Notes: generated by a model from the sequence alone, not told the origin. A DNA stretch of 64,000 bases from an uncultured Desulfovibrio sp. (GCF_944324935.1 NZ_CALUYG010000001.1:88171-152170); one strand, 5' to 3'. Positions 16,298-31,506 are shown, counted from the stretch's first letter. A program made the numbers and translations.

Positions 16298-17477
16298 ACA
16301 GGCCGATCTCCTCGTCGGTGAGGTAGCAGGCCGGGTCTTGCGCCCATTCGTCGCCGTAGTAGGCTTCGGCGCGGGCGCGGAAGTTGCCGCCGCAGATATT
16401 GAGAAAACGGCACTGGGCGCAGCGGCCCTTGACGTACTGTTTCTTGTCCTTGAGCTTGTGGAGCAGTTCGATGGAGGAATCGTCCCAGATGGCGGAGAAG
16501 GGGCGCTCCAGCACATTGCCGAAGGTGTGGTTGCGCCAGAACTGGTCGGCATGGACCTGCCCGTCCCAGGAGATGCAGCCGATGCCGCGCCCGGAGTTGT
16601 TGCCCTCGTTGTACTGGAGCAGCTCGAACACTTCCTCGGCCCGCTTGGGATCCTCCCGCTTCAGGCGCATCCAGACGTAAGGGCCGTCGGCGTGGTTGTC
16701 CACGGTGAGGATCTCCTTGGGCTTGCCCTTGTCGAAGAGCGCGCGCGTCTCGTCCATGATGAGGTCGAGCACCTGCCGGGTCTCGGCATGGTCGAGGTCC
16801 TCCTTGATGAGCTCGGAGCCGCGCCCGGAATAGACCAGATGATAGAAGCAGGCGCGCGGCACTTCCAGATCTTCCAGCAGGCGGAAGATGCCGGGGATCT
16901 CGGCCACGTTGCGCTTGTTGATGGTGAAGCGCAGGCCCACCTTGAGGCCTTCGGCCTGACAGTTGGCGATGCCTTCCAGCGCTTTTTTGAAGGAGCCGGG
17001 CACGCCGCGGAAGTGATCGTGCACCGCTTCCAGCCCGTCCAGCGAGATGCCCACATAGGAGAGGCCGACGCTCTTGAGTTCGCGGGCCTTTTCCTTGCTG
17101 ATGAGCGTGCCGTTGGTGGAGATGACCGCCCGCATGCCCTTGGAGGTGGCATGGCTGGCCAGTTCCACGAGATCCTTGCGCACCAGCGGTTCGCCGCCGG
17201 AAAAGAGCATGACCGGCGCGCCGTAGGCCGCGAGGTCGTCGATCATTTCCCTGGCTTTTTCGGTGGAGATGGCGTCCGCGCCGTCCACATCCACGGCCTG
17301 GGCATAGCAATGCACGCATTTGAGGTTGCAGCGCCGGGTCATGTTCCAGACGACCACGGGTTTCTTGTCCTTGGAGAATTGCAGCAGATGGGAGGGGAGC
17401 TGCCCGGAGTGCCGGCCGTAGCGCAGCGCGTCCGAGGGCTCCACCTGCCCGCAATAGAGCTTGGAGATGCCGATCAT
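16296..17477 (-). CDS. ahbC: 12,18-didecarboxysiroheme deacetylase, radical SAM (AhbC)
   Basis: A 393-aa radical SAM enzyme that removes the two acetate side chains of 12,18-didecarboxysiroheme to give Fe-coproporphyrin III. The cluster cysteines are C50, C54 and C57 (RRCNLKCVHC), and there is a C-terminal cysteine set in GRCAQCRFLNICGGNF. The N-terminus MIGISKLYCG and the segment SHLLQFSKDKKPVVVWN are characteristic of AhbC, separating it from AhbD. The ATG lies 9 bases after the alaS stop, with AAGGA overlapping that junction, so it is cotranscribed with alaS. Its own stop codon is the first base triplet of a dispersed repeat. Confidence 0.88.
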   Translation of the reverse strand: MIGISKLYCGQVEPSDALRYGRHSGQLPSHLLQFSKDKKPVVVWNMTRRCNLKCVHCYAQAVDVDGADAISTEKAREMIDDLAAYGAPVMLFSGGEPLVRKDLVELASHATSKGMRAVISTNGTLISKEKARELKSVGLSYVGISLDGLEAVHDHFRGVPGSFKKALEGIANCQAEGLKVGLRFTINKRNVAEIPGIFRLLEDLEVPRACFYHLVYSGRGSELIKEDLDHAETRQVLDLIMDETRALFDKGKPKEILTVDNHADGPYVWMRLKREDPKRAEEVFELLQYNEGNNSGRGIGCISWDGQVHADQFWRNHTFGNVLERPFSAIWDDSSIELLHKLKDKKQYVKGRCAQCRFLNICGGNFRARAEAYYGDEWAQDPACYLTDEEIGL

Positions 17478-17486
17478 ACTGTATCC

Positions 17487-20159
<2,673 letters not shown>

Positions 20160-20255
20160 GGGGGTTCCTCTTGTCGGGTGCGCGGGGACTGGGGGGAGGC
20201 TCCGCCGTGGCGGCGGCCGGGGCATCCCGGCCGTGCGGCATGGCGGCGGGCCGGC

Positions 20256-21344
<1,089 letters not shown>

Positions 21345-21375
21345 GTGGCTGCTCCAGAAAAAGAGAGATGATTGG

Positions 21376-21410
21376 CTGTACAGTCTAGCAGAGGCGGGGC
21401 GGCAAGGCAA
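21376..21410 (-). promoter_or_regulatory. Candidate recA promoter with palindrome CTGTACAG
   Basis: On the - strand TTGCCT (21405-21410) and TAGACT (21382-21387) are spaced 17 bp. The 8-bp palindrome CTGTACAG (21376-21383) overlaps the -10 element, an operator-like position. Whether LexA binds it is unknown; it lacks the 8-base spacer of the E. coli type SOS box. Confidence 0.4.
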
Positions 21411-21446
21411 CTTGTTCCACGCGCGGGGTCGCGCCCCCGCCAGGCG

Positions 21447-21484
21447 GCGAGAGGGCCGCATCCGTGGGGATACGACCCTCTCGC
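21447..21484. repeat. Inverted repeat upstream of recA
   Basis: Arms GCGAGAGGG (21447-21455) and CCCTCTCGC (21476-21484) are perfectly complementary around a 20-base loop. An imperfect palindrome, TTTCAAACTGAAA, follows at about 21502-21514. Both lie between argJ and recA. Confidence 0.55.
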
Positions 21485-21541
21485 GACAGCGCAATAGAGC
21501 GTTTCAAACTGAAATCGTTCTAGAACCAGGACGCCTCGCCG

Positions 21542-21572
21542 CAAACAAACAGCAATAGTGTTGACAGGCCCT
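21542..21572 (-). repeat. Dispersed intergenic repeat, copy C (short form)
   Basis: On the - strand the segment reads AGGGCCTGTCAACACTATTG, then CTGTTTGTTTG, 28 bases after the argJ stop. It matches the first 31 bases of copies A and B but lacks their purine-rich long hairpin. Confidence 0.65.
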
Positions 21573-21600
21573 GAGCCGCGACAGTGGGAACAAGCGCCGG

Positions 21601-22788
21601 TCAGGAACGGTAATCGGCGTTCAGGCTGACATAGTCATGGCTCAGGTCGGAGGCGTGCACGGCGGCCACGCCCGGCCCGTCGCCCAGCTCAATGCCGACC
21701 TCGATGTCCTTGCCCCTGAGCAGCTCGGCAAGCTGTTCTTCCAGATGATCGTTGACGGGCTGACCGTCGCGGAAGCGCTCCACGCCGCAGAGGGTGAGGC
21801 GCACGGCATCCGGGTCGATGACCACGCCGCTGCGGCCCACGGCCGCCACGATGCGGCCCCAGTTGGCGTCCTGCCCGTAGATGGCGGTCTTGACGAGCTG
21901 GGAATGGGCCACGGTGCGCGCCACCTGTTCGGCATCGGCATCGCTGGCCGCGCCGCAGACGCTGATGTGCATGACCTTGGTCGCGCCTTCGCCGTCCTTG
22001 ACGAGCATCTGGGCCAGACGCCCCAGCACGTCGGTGAGGGCGTCCTCCAGTCGTTCGGCGTCCTGCGCGGCGGCGGCCGAAATGCCGGAAGCCCCGTTGG
22101 CCAGGCCGAGCACGGTATCGTTGGTGGAGGTATCGCCGTCAACGGTGACGCGGTTGAAGGTCTTGGCCACGGCGTGGGCGAACATGTCCTGCCAGGCCTC
22201 GCGTTCCACGGCGGCGTCGGTGAGCACCACCGACAGCATGGTGGCCATGTTGGGGCAGATCATGCCCGCGCCCTTGGCCATGCCCGCAAGCCGCACCTCG
22301 CCGCCGGAAAGGCGCACCGTGCGGGTGACGAACTTGGGGAAAGCGTCGGTGGTCATAAAGGCGCGGGTGAAGCCTTCGGCATCCTGCGTGCCCAGGCTTT
22401 CGGCCAGCGCCGGCACGGCGGCGCGCCACAGATCCATCTTGAGCTGTGCGCCGATGACGCCGGTGGAGAGCGGCACGATCTCGTGCGGCGCAAGGCCCAC
22501 GGCCTCCGCCACAAGGCGTTGCGTCTCGCGGCAGTTGTCGAGGCCTTCCCGGCCGGTGCAGGCATTGGCCTGCCCGGAGTTGGCCAGCACGGCGCGGGCC
22601 GTGCCGTAGCGGGCAAGGATCTCCTGCCCGACCAGGACAGGAGCGGCCTTGAAGGCATTGGTGGTGAAGAGGGCGGCCATGACCGCCGGCCGGTCGGAGA
22701 CGATAAGGCCGATGTCGTTGCGGCCGGGTTTCTTGAAGCCCGCGGCGGCAACGCCGATGCGGAAGCCCTGAGGCAGATCGTTTTTCAT
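21601..22788 (-). CDS. argJ: Bifunctional ornithine acetyltransferase / N-acetylglutamate synthase
   Basis: A 395-aa ArgJ. The enzyme self-cleaves before the conserved threonine in DTSTNDTV, which becomes the N-terminal nucleophile, and transfers the acetyl group from acetylornithine to glutamate in the cyclic arginine pathway. Other conserved parts are KGAGMICPNMATM and the oxyanion region STGVIG. Start ATG 22788 fits the family; an upstream ATG at 22815 is possible. It follows fusA after a terminator, with recA downstream, so it is probably a separate unit. No other arg genes are present. Confidence 0.95.
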   Translation of the reverse strand: MKNDLPQGFRIGVAAAGFKKPGRNDIGLIVSDRPAVMAALFTTNAFKAAPVLVGQEILARYGTARAVLANSGQANACTGREGLDNCRETQRLVAEAVGLAPHEIVPLSTGVIGAQLKMDLWRAAVPALAESLGTQDAEGFTRAFMTTDAFPKFVTRTVRLSGGEVRLAGMAKGAGMICPNMATMLSVVLTDAAVEREAWQDMFAHAVAKTFNRVTVDGDTSTNDTVLGLANGASGISAAAAQDAERLEDALTDVLGRLAQMLVKDGEGATKVMHISVCGAASDADAEQVARTVAHSQLVKTAIYGQDANWGRIVAAVGRSGVVIDPDAVRLTLCGVERFRDGQPVNDHLEEQLAELLRGKDIEVGIELGDGPGVAAVHASDLSHDYVSLNADYRS

Positions 22789-22817
22789 CCTTGACCCCGT
22801 GTAAGGCTGATACATGG

Positions 22818-22859
22818 AACAAAGGCGGGAATTCCGCCCTTTCGGACACAATTCCCGCC
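22818..22859 (-). terminator. Intrinsic terminator after fusA
   Basis: Arms GGCGGGAATT (22850-22859 on the - strand) and AATTCCCGCC form a 10-bp stem, followed on the - strand by CTTTGTT. It ends the str operon 38 bases past fusA. Confidence 0.7.
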
Positions 22860-22896
22860 CTTTACATCATCACAAGGCAACAGTCGCGACGTTGCG

Positions 22897-24975
<2,079 letters not shown>

Positions 24976-25020
24976 GGTCTTCCTCCCTGAGGGGATTATG
25001 GCTGTTTGATGCGTGAATCA

Positions 25021-25046
25021 ACACCGCGCCCTTGCGGGCGCGGTGT
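25021..25046 (-). other. Hairpin between rpsG and fusA
   Basis: Arms ACACCGCGCCC (25021-25031) and GGGCGCGGTGT (25036-25046) form a perfect 11-bp stem with a 4-base loop in the operon's internal gap. Without a T-run it is probably a processing or attenuation structure, not a full terminator. Confidence 0.6.
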
Positions 25047-25073
25047 GCTCGTTACCTGGAAAGAATGCGCGGC

Positions 25074-25577
<504 letters not shown>

Positions 25578-25652
25578 TCACCAGCCCCGCAGCGCCGGCG
25601 CGCCTCGGGCGCGGCCAGACGTTGCATGACGTACGCCGTGCGCGGAAAAAAA

Positions 25653-26024
25653 CTACTTCGGACGCTTGGCGCCGTACTTGGAACGGCTCTTGCGGCGATC
25701 GGCCACACCGGAGGTGTCGAGGGTACCGCGGACGATGTGGTAACGCACGCCGGGCAAGTCCTTGACGCGGCCGCCGCGGATGAGCACCACGGAGTGCTCC
25801 TGAAGGTTGTGGCCTTCGCCGGGGATGTAGGCCGTCACTTCGATGCCGTTGGTCAGGCGCACGCGGGCGACCTTGCGGAGAGCGGAGTTCGGCTTCTTGG
25901 GGGTGGTGGTGTACACGCGGGTGCACACGCCGCGGCGCTGCGGGCAGGCCTGCAGGGCCGGGGTCTTCTTGCGCTTCACCACCGCTTTCCGCTCGATGCG
26001 GATGAGCTGGTTGATAGTAGGCAT
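25653..26024 (-). CDS. rpsL: 30S ribosomal protein S12
   Basis: A 123-aa S12 from the decoding centre. The segments [13 protein letters not shown] (about 39-51) and [13 protein letters not shown] carry unchanged lysines at the positions whose mutation gives streptomycin resistance in other bacteria. GGAGG precedes the start codon. It is first in the str operon and follows the candidate promoter at 26093-26121. Confidence 0.98.
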   Translation of the reverse strand: MPTINQLIRIERKAVVKRKKTPALQACPQRRGVCTRVYTTTPKKPNSALRKVARVRLTNGIEVTAYIPGEGHNLQEHSVVLIRGGRVKDLPGVRYHIVRGTLDTSGVADRRKSRSKYGAKRPK

Positions 26025-26092
26025 GAATTCCTCCAGATGGGTAAACCATATTGGGACGGCCGGCGGTATGCCGACACCGTCCAGAACGGCGC

Positions 26093-26121
26093 ACTCTATG
26101 CGATATGCCGTTTCCTGTCAA
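26093..26121 (-). promoter_or_regulatory. Candidate str operon promoter
   Basis: On the - strand TTGACA (26116-26121) and TAGAGT (26093-26098) are exactly 17 bp apart, about 70 bases before rpsL. A GC-rich inverted repeat (arms AGCGGCCCGG and CCGGGCCGCT, 26121-26162) lies just upstream and touches the stop codon of the preceding gene. Confidence 0.6.
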
Positions 26122-26162
26122 GCGGCCCGGCCGGCGGGGCCGGGGAGCGATCCCGGGCCGCT

Positions 26163-27128
26163 TCAGTCCGTGCCGCCCCAGGCGCGGGGCAGGCGGCAGC
26201 GGGGCGGGAAGTCCCCTTCAAGATCGAGGGTCGGCTGACGCAGCAGGGCGGCGCAGATACCGGGCATGAGCGCATCGTCCCAGGGGATGATGTCGTAGAT
26301 CTCGCCGGGGCCGCCCAGCGGATGTGCCGTCAGGCTGTCGTCATCGGCAAGGTGGTAGAGCATGAGCCCGCCGCCCTCGGCCTGATGCCGCTGGGACGAG
26401 CCACCCAGCAGCCAGCCGTCCGGCAGGCGCAGACAGCCGCGCAAAAAGTGGCTGTTCGTGATCTTCCAGCGCCGCACCTCGTGCAGCAGGCCATGTTCGT
26501 CCTCCCGGAAGCGGAAGAATTCGCCGCTGGCCGAGGAGCAGCAGTAGACGTCCCCTTCATGGACGCAGAGGGAGTGGGGGCAGTTCAGGCCGCCGGCCAC
26601 GATGCGGGTCAGCGTATGTCCCTGATGGCGGCGCATGAAGCAGATGATCCCCCAGCCTTCCTTTTTCCAGGCGAGGGAGGAGCGTTTCCAGCGGTCGAAG
26701 GGCTGGTGGTTGAAGGCAGAGGCCAGCATGCCGTCATGCCACGGCACGAAGTCGTTGAGGTGGATGGCGTCCGGCGGCAGCACATCGCCCCAGCCTTCCA
26801 GCGGCGAGAGGGCGAGGCTGGCCGGCCCGCCGCTGTGGAGCAGGATGCGCGAATTGCCGGTGTCGGCGATGCCCAGCAGGGAGGGCCCCAGCGGCTTCAC
26901 GCTATGGGCCAGGTTCTCGTGGGGACCGGGCAGGCGAACGGCGCTGAGCCCGGTGGCGTCCAGCCGTTGCAGCATGCTGTCCGAGGCGATGTGCAGCGCT
27001 CCGTCATGGAAGCAGATGCCGCAGACGCGCAGCACGTTACCGGGGCAGAACCAGAAGGCCTGCCGCTGTTCCACATCATAGCCTATGAGGGAGACGGCGC
27101 TGTTGACGCAGCCCAGCAAGACCCGCAT
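26163..27128 (-). CDS. Predicted beta-propeller protein of unknown function
   Basis: A 321-aa protein with no signal peptide. It is built of repeated four-strand blades: segments such as GICFHDGALHIASD, SLLGIADTGNSRILL, HSLCVHEGDVYCCSS and GCLRLPDGWLLGGSS share the strand-turn pattern of NHL- or YncE-like propellers, about six blades in all. Two cysteines sit adjacent in YCCSS. AAGGAGT lies 6 bases before ATG 27128, so the longer open frame upstream was rejected. It is transcribed after three small membrane proteins on the same strand and may form a unit with them. Propellers of this type bind ligands or proteins; its target is unknown. Confidence 0.65.
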   Translation of the reverse strand: MRVLLGCVNSAVSLIGYDVEQRQAFWFCPGNVLRVCGICFHDGALHIASDSMLQRLDATGLSAVRLPGPHENLAHSVKPLGPSLLGIADTGNSRILLHSGGPASLALSPLEGWGDVLPPDAIHLNDFVPWHDGMLASAFNHQPFDRWKRSSLAWKKEGWGIICFMRRHQGHTLTRIVAGGLNCPHSLCVHEGDVYCCSSASGEFFRFREDEHGLLHEVRRWKITNSHFLRGCLRLPDGWLLGGSSQRHQAEGGGLMLYHLADDDSLTAHPLGGPGEIYDIIPWDDALMPGICAALLRQPTLDLEGDFPPRCRLPRAWGGTD

Positions 27129-27183
27129 GGGCGACTCCTTATGCGCGGCGGGAAACGGCGGCGGCGCGCGTGCGCCGCCCGCT

Positions 27184-27420
27184 TCAGCGCAGATCAAAAA
27201 GTTTCTTGAGCGAGAGCAGAAAGGCCGCCAGCCCCAGCAGCGCGGCCAATACCACGATGCGGCAGAGCCACAGCGCCGCGTACCCCAGGAAGACGCCCAC
27301 GGCCACCGCCAGGATGAAGCGGATGGCGACATTGATGATACCGGGCGTGCCGGAGGTCCAGCGCACGGCCAGAAAGCCTACCGCACAAAGCAGGATCAGT
27401 CCCAGAAGTATGGCATACAC
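27184..27420 (-). CDS. Small membrane protein (78 aa)
   Basis: The GTG start at 27420 has GGGGGGA about 8 bases upstream. The product has about three hydrophobic segments: residues 1-20, 30-50 and 54-70. It ends SLKKLFDLR, so positively charged residues lie at the end. No family is recognised. It lies 55 bp before the propeller gene and 64 bp after the next membrane protein, all on the - strand. Confidence 0.6.
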   Translation of the reverse strand: MYAILLGLILLCAVGFLAVRWTSGTPGIINVAIRFILAVAVGVFLGYAALWLCRIVVLAALLGLAAFLLSLKKLFDLR

Positions 27421-27484
27421 AGTGGTGTCCCCCCGGCTGTCGTCGTATGTTCGTCCGCGTGCGCGGCCTCGTCCCCACGCCTGG

Positions 27485-27928
27485 TCAGTGCGCGTCCAGC
27501 CCGTACACGACGCCCTTCAGCGCGAGCTCCGCCACATGGGGCAGGCTCAGCCAGGTCAGAGCCCCGACAAGGATCATGCGCAGCGGCGAGCGCTCGCGTT
27601 TGCCCCGCAGGCATTGCCACAGATAGCGGATGCCGAGGAGGCAGACGAGCAGGGACAACAGCGTGTACGCCACGTCGAGCAGCGCCGACGCCACGCCCTG
27701 CGGCGACATCTCGCCCTCCTGGCGCAACAGCATCTCGCTCCCCCATTGCAGCAGCAGGCACAAGTGCAGCCATTTCAGCAGGAGCAGACAGCCCCCCGCG
27801 ACCAAAATCGCCTGCCAGAGGCCCCAGCGCTTCGTCGGGCGTTCCCACAGGACGTATGCCGCCCCGGCGGCGCCGGCGAGGATCAGCAGCCAGCTTGCCG
27901 CATTCGCAAATGCTCCCCAAGTCTCCAT
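27485..27928 (-). CDS. Membrane protein of unknown function (147 aa)
   Basis: Four predicted membrane segments, at about 11-28, 38-60, 80-100 and 118-135. Short loops carry the positively charged RGKRERSPLR between the last two, which points to a cytoplasmic loop. A WERPTKRWGLW motif follows helix one. It has no recognisable domain. It is the middle member of three consecutive small membrane-protein genes. Confidence 0.6.
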   Translation of the reverse strand: METWGAFANAASWLLILAGAAGAAYVLWERPTKRWGLWQAILVAGGCLLLLKWLHLCLLLQWGSEMLLRQEGEMSPQGVASALLDVAYTLLSLLVCLLGIRYLWQCLRGKRERSPLRMILVGALTWLSLPHVAELALKGVVYGLDAH

Positions 27929-27982
27929 AACGTTTTTCCCCGCGCGGTCGGGCTGCGCCGCACCGGCGTGTGCCGCCTTTTC

Positions 27983-28459
27983 CTATCTGTCGATGACCTG
28001 ATAGAGCAGATACATGAACAGGGCAAACAGGAACAGCGGCATGAAGATGGTCAGCAGCCCCAGCCCCAGTTCCAGCCAGGCGAGGGTGGACAGGCACATG
28101 AACAGTATGGTGGGACTTCCCGGCGGCATGTTCCGCCAGTGCCGCCAGGCGGTAAAGATGATGACGCCGTTCAGCACCACGCCCAGCGGCGCCAGGTTGA
28201 CCAGGAAGTGCTCCATCGTCATCCCGCCCAGCCGGTCGGGATCGGGGAGCTCGCCCGGCAGCAGCAGACAGGCCGCCACCAGAGAGACATGCAGCAGCAG
28301 ACGGCAGATCAGCGTCCCCAGAAGCACCTTATCAAGATGCGTTTGGGGCGGCAAGCGCCACAAATGGCGGATGGTCAGGACGGAAACGGCAAAATTGCCC
28401 AGAAGCGCCAGGCAGAGACCCGCCACGATGGCGCAGACTTCCCAACCATCCCAATCCAT
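27983..28459 (-). CDS. Membrane protein of unknown function (158 aa)
   Basis: Four membrane segments at roughly 6-28, 43-66, 85-104 and 112-150, the last region long and Phe/Leu-rich. ATG 28459 is preceded by GGGAGG, so a longer open frame was rejected. It is the first of three small membrane-protein genes read in the same direction. A 120-bp gap separates it from leuB, transcribed the same way, so it may be read through from the leu cluster. Confidence 0.62.
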   Translation of the reverse strand: MDWDGWEVCAIVAGLCLALLGNFAVSVLTIRHLWRLPPQTHLDKVLLGTLICRLLLHVSLVAACLLLPGELPDPDRLGGMTMEHFLVNLAPLGVVLNGVIIFTAWRHWRNMPPGSPTILFMCLSTLAWLELGLGLLTIFMPLFLFALFMYLLYQVIDR

Positions 28460-28579
28460 GTGTCTGCCTCCCGAAAAAGGACATCGGCCACGCGCAGGGA
28501 AGCACGAGGCCGGGGTGAACACGAGGGCGTGTCCCCTCCTGCCGCGGCGAGGCGTGCCCCGCCGCGACAGGATACCGTA

Positions 28580-29653
28580 TTACAGGCGTTCGATGACCAG
28601 ACGCCCCATTTCCTTGCAGCCGACGAGGGTCTTGCCGGCTTCCATGATGTCGCCGGTGCGGTAGCCGTCGGCCAGCGTGGTGCGCACGGCCTTTTCCACG
28701 GCGGCGGCTTCCTCTTCCAGCTTGAAGGCCATACGCAGGAGCATGGCGGCGGACAGGATGGTGGCCAGCGGATTGACCTTGTCCTGCCCGGCGATGTCCG
28801 GGGCCGAGCCGTGGATGGGCTCGAAGAGGCCCGGGCCGGACGCGCCCAGCGAGGCCGAGGGCAGCATGCCCAGCGAACCGGTGATGACCGAGGCTTCGTC
28901 GGAGAGGATGTCGCCGAAGATGTTGCCGGTCACGATGACGTCGAACTGCGAGGGATCGCGCACCAGCTGCATGGCCGCGTTGTCCACATACATGTGGCTG
29001 AGCTCGATGTCCGGGTAGTCCTTGTGGGTCTCCTCGACCACGCTCTTCCAGAGGCGGGAGGTCTCGAGCACGTTGCTCTTTTCCACGGAACAAACCTTCT
29101 TGCGGCGCTGGCGGGCGGCCTCGAAGGCCACCCTGGCGATGCGGCGCACTTCCTCTTCGCTGTAGATCATGGTGTTGAAGCCCACGCGCTGGCCGTCGCG
29201 GGTCTCGATGCCGCGCGGCTCGCCGAAATAGATGTCGCCGGTGAGTTCGCGCACCACGATGAGGTCAAGCCCGCGGGCGGCCACATCGGGCCGCAGCAGG
29301 CAGGCCCCGGCCAGTTCGGGCAGGAGCATGGCCGGGCGCAGATTGGCGAAAAGGCCGAGGGCCTTGCGGATGCCGAGCAGGCCCTTTTCCGGGCGGATGG
29401 ACGGATCGAGATTGTCCCACTTGGGGCCGCCCACGGCCGCCAGGAAGACGGCGTCGGCCTTGCGGCAGGCCTCGATGGTGGCTTCGGGCAGGGGGCCGCC
29501 CGTGGCGTCGATGGCCGCGCCGCCGATGAGCGCGGTCTCGAACACGAATTCATGGCCGAATTTGGCCGCCACGGCCTTGAGCACGGCCACGCCCTGTTCC
29601 ATGATCTCGGGGCCGCTGAAGTCCCCGGGCAGCAGACAGATGGTCTTTTTCAT
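28580..29653 (-). CDS. leuB: 3-isopropylmalate dehydrogenase
   Basis: A 357-aa NAD-dependent decarboxylating dehydrogenase, third step of leucine synthesis. It contains LFANLRPA, the substrate-binding [14 protein letters not shown] and the metal-site [15 protein letters not shown]. It has the normal length. It lies after leuD, but an intrinsic terminator separates the two, so expression relative to leuACD may be reduced or independent. Confidence 0.96.
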   Translation of the reverse strand: MKKTICLLPGDFSGPEIMEQGVAVLKAVAAKFGHEFVFETALIGGAAIDATGGPLPEATIEACRKADAVFLAAVGGPKWDNLDPSIRPEKGLLGIRKALGLFANLRPAMLLPELAGACLLRPDVAARGLDLIVVRELTGDIYFGEPRGIETRDGQRVGFNTMIYSEEEVRRIARVAFEAARQRRKKVCSVEKSNVLETSRLWKSVVEETHKDYPDIELSHMYVDNAAMQLVRDPSQFDVIVTGNIFGDILSDEASVITGSLGMLPSASLGASGPGLFEPIHGSAPDIAGQDKVNPLATILSAAMLLRMAFKLEEEAAAVEKAVRTTLADGYRTGDIMEAGKTLVGCKEMGRLVIERL

Positions 29654-29689
29654 TGCAGTACCTCGCGGGGCCCCGGCCCCGGCTGTGGG

Positions 29690-29721
29690 AAAAAAGGCCC
29701 GGAGCCGTCCGACTCCGGGCC
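29690..29721 (-). terminator. Intrinsic terminator between leuD and leuB
   Basis: Arms GGCCCGGAG and CTCCGGGCC form a 9-bp stem with an 8-base loop, followed on the - strand by six T residues at 29690-29695. It lies only 6 bases past the leuD stop and 37 bases before leuB, so it should cut leuB expression unless read through. The opposite strand also has GAAAAA next to the stem. Confidence 0.85.
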
Positions 29722-29727
29722 GAAAAA

Positions 29728-30228
29728 CTAGCCCTGGGCGGCCAGACGTTCCTTGACGTAATTCACGAGACCGCCCTTTTCCACGATGCGGGCCATGGAG
29801 GCCGGCAGGGGCGGGCAGGCGATCTCCACGCCGTTGGTCAGGTCGCGGATGACGCCGGCGGCGGCATCGATCTCCAGCTCGTCGCCGTCGTTGAGCTTGT
29901 CCACATCATCGCCCACTTCCAGCAGGAGCAGGCCCATGTTGAAGGCGTTGCGGTAGAAGATGCGGGCAAAGCTGTGCCCGACCACCACCGGGATGCCCGC
30001 GCCGAGGATGGCGATGGGCGCGTGTTCGCGGGAGGAGCCGCACCCGAAGTTGCGCCCCGCCACCATGATGTCGCCGGGCGTGACGCGCTTCACCCAGTCC
30101 GGTTCCAGCCCGGCCATGCAGTTCTCGCCCAGCTTCTTGGGGTCGGTGGTCACGAGGAAGCGCGCGGGGATGATGGCGTCCGTATCGATATGTTCGCCCA
30201 CCTTGTGGGCCTTACCCTTGAATTTCAT
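29728..30228 (-). CDS. leuD: 3-isopropylmalate dehydratase small subunit
   Basis: A 166-aa subunit of the short archaeal/bacterial type. With LeuC it isomerises 2- to 3-isopropylmalate. It has the swivel-domain motif [12 protein letters not shown] and the early [12 protein letters not shown]. It follows leuC by 15 bp with a GGAGAA site. Confidence 0.96.
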   Translation of the reverse strand: MKFKGKAHKVGEHIDTDAIIPARFLVTTDPKKLGENCMAGLEPDWVKRVTPGDIMVAGRNFGCGSSREHAPIAILGAGIPVVVGHSFARIFYRNAFNMGLLLLEVGDDVDKLNDGDELEIDAAAGVIRDLTNGVEIACPPLPASMARIVEKGGLVNYVKERLAAQG

Positions 30229-30243
30229 GATCTGTTCTCCTGC

Positions 30244-31506
30244 TTACAGTTGGTCGGGACCGGCCACGCAGCCCGCCACGGCGCTGGCGGCCGCCACCAC
30301 GGGGCTGGCAAGATAGACTTCGGACTGCAGGCTGCCCATGCGGCCGCGGAAGTTGCGGTTGGTGGTGGCCACGGCGCGTTCGCCGTCGCCGAGGATGCCC
30401 ATGTGGCCGCCGAGGCAGGGGCCGCAGGTGCAGGGGCCGACGATGCAGCCCGCATCCATGAAGGTCTCCAGCAGGCCTTCCTTGAGGCTCTGCTTCCAGA
30501 CGGTGGGGGTGGAGGGCAGCACGATGCAGCGCACGCCCTTGGCCACCTTGCGGCCGCGCAGGATCTCCGCCGCGTCGCGCATGTCACTGATGCGGCCATT
30601 GGTGCAGGAGCCTATGACCACCTGCTGGATGGGGGTATCCCGCACGTCGGAGACGTTCTTCACGTTGGAGGGCAGGTGCGGACAGGCCACCACCGGTTCC
30701 TGACCGGTGACGTCGATGTCCACCACGCGTTCGTACTGCGCGCCGGGATCGGCGGCCAGTTCCAGCGTCACGCCGGGGCGGCCGTGTTCGGCGCAGTAAC
30801 GGCGGGTCTGCTCATCCACGGCGAAGAGGCCCACTTTGCCGCCGGCCTCGATGGCCATATTGGCGATGGTCAGGCGGCCTTCCACCGGCAGGTCGTCGAT
30901 GACCTTGCCGCCGAATTCCAGGGCCTTGTAGAGCGCGCCGTCCACGCCGATGGTCTTGATGAGCAGGAGCATGAGGTCCTTGGCCCGCAGCCAGCGGGGC
31001 ATGTCGCCCGTCACGTTGACGCGGATGGTGGGCGGCACCTTGAACCAGGTCTCGCCCAGGGCCATGCCGGCGGCGATGTCGGTGGAGCCCATGCCCGTGG
31101 CGAAGGCCCCGAGGCCGCCGTAGGTGCAGGTATGGCTGTCCGCGCCGATGACCACGTCCCCCGGGCCCACCAGACCGCGTTCGGGCAACAGGGTGTGCTC
31201 CACGCCGCAGTCGCCGCCTTCATAGTAATGGGTGATGCCCATCTCTTCGGCGAATTTGCGCGTCACCATAACCTGATTGGCGGAGTCGATGTCCTTTTGC
31301 GGGGTGAAATGGTCCATGACCAGCGCGATCTTGTCCTTGTCGAAGACCTGTTTCGCGCCCATGCCGCGGAAGGACTTGATGGCCAGCGGGCCGGTGATGT
31401 CGTTGGCCAGCACCAGGGAAAGGCGGCACTGCACGATCTGTCCGTCACGCTCGATGACGTCGTCCGTATGGGCCTGCAAAATTTTCTGTGCAAGCGTCTG
31501 AGGCAT
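30244..31506 (-). CDS. leuC: 3-isopropylmalate dehydratase large subunit
   Basis: A 420-aa aconitase-family enzyme. The 4Fe-4S ligands are the cysteines in IGSCTNG and in CIVGPCTCGPCLG. The active-site segment GADSHTCTYGGLGA is intact. It has the shorter length typical of the leuC type paired with a short leuD. A 7-bp hairpin, TGGCGGC/GCCGCCA, lies just upstream of its AAAGGAG site in the leuA-leuC gap. Confidence 0.96.
   Translation of the reverse strand: MPQTLAQKILQAHTDDVIERDGQIVQCRLSLVLANDITGPLAIKSFRGMGAKQVFDKDKIALVMDHFTPQKDIDSANQVMVTRKFAEEMGITHYYEGGDCGVEHTLLPERGLVGPGDVVIGADSHTCTYGGLGAFATGMGSTDIAAGMALGETWFKVPPTIRVNVTGDMPRWLRAKDLMLLLIKTIGVDGALYKALEFGGKVIDDLPVEGRLTIANMAIEAGGKVGLFAVDEQTRRYCAEHGRPGVTLELAADPGAQYERVVDIDVTGQEPVVACPHLPSNVKNVSDVRDTPIQQVVIGSCTNGRISDMRDAAEILRGRKVAKGVRCIVLPSTPTVWKQSLKEGLLETFMDAGCIVGPCTCGPCLGGHMGILGDGERAVATTNRNFRGRMGSLQSEVYLASPVVAAASAVAGCVAGPDQL

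Noticed and set aside
21376-21383. CTGTACAG as a LexA box
   Set aside because: It is a palindrome in the right place, but it lacks the 8-base spacer of the CTGT-N8-ACAG box and I cannot confirm the Desulfovibrio LexA motif from sequence alone. Kept only as a candidate operator.
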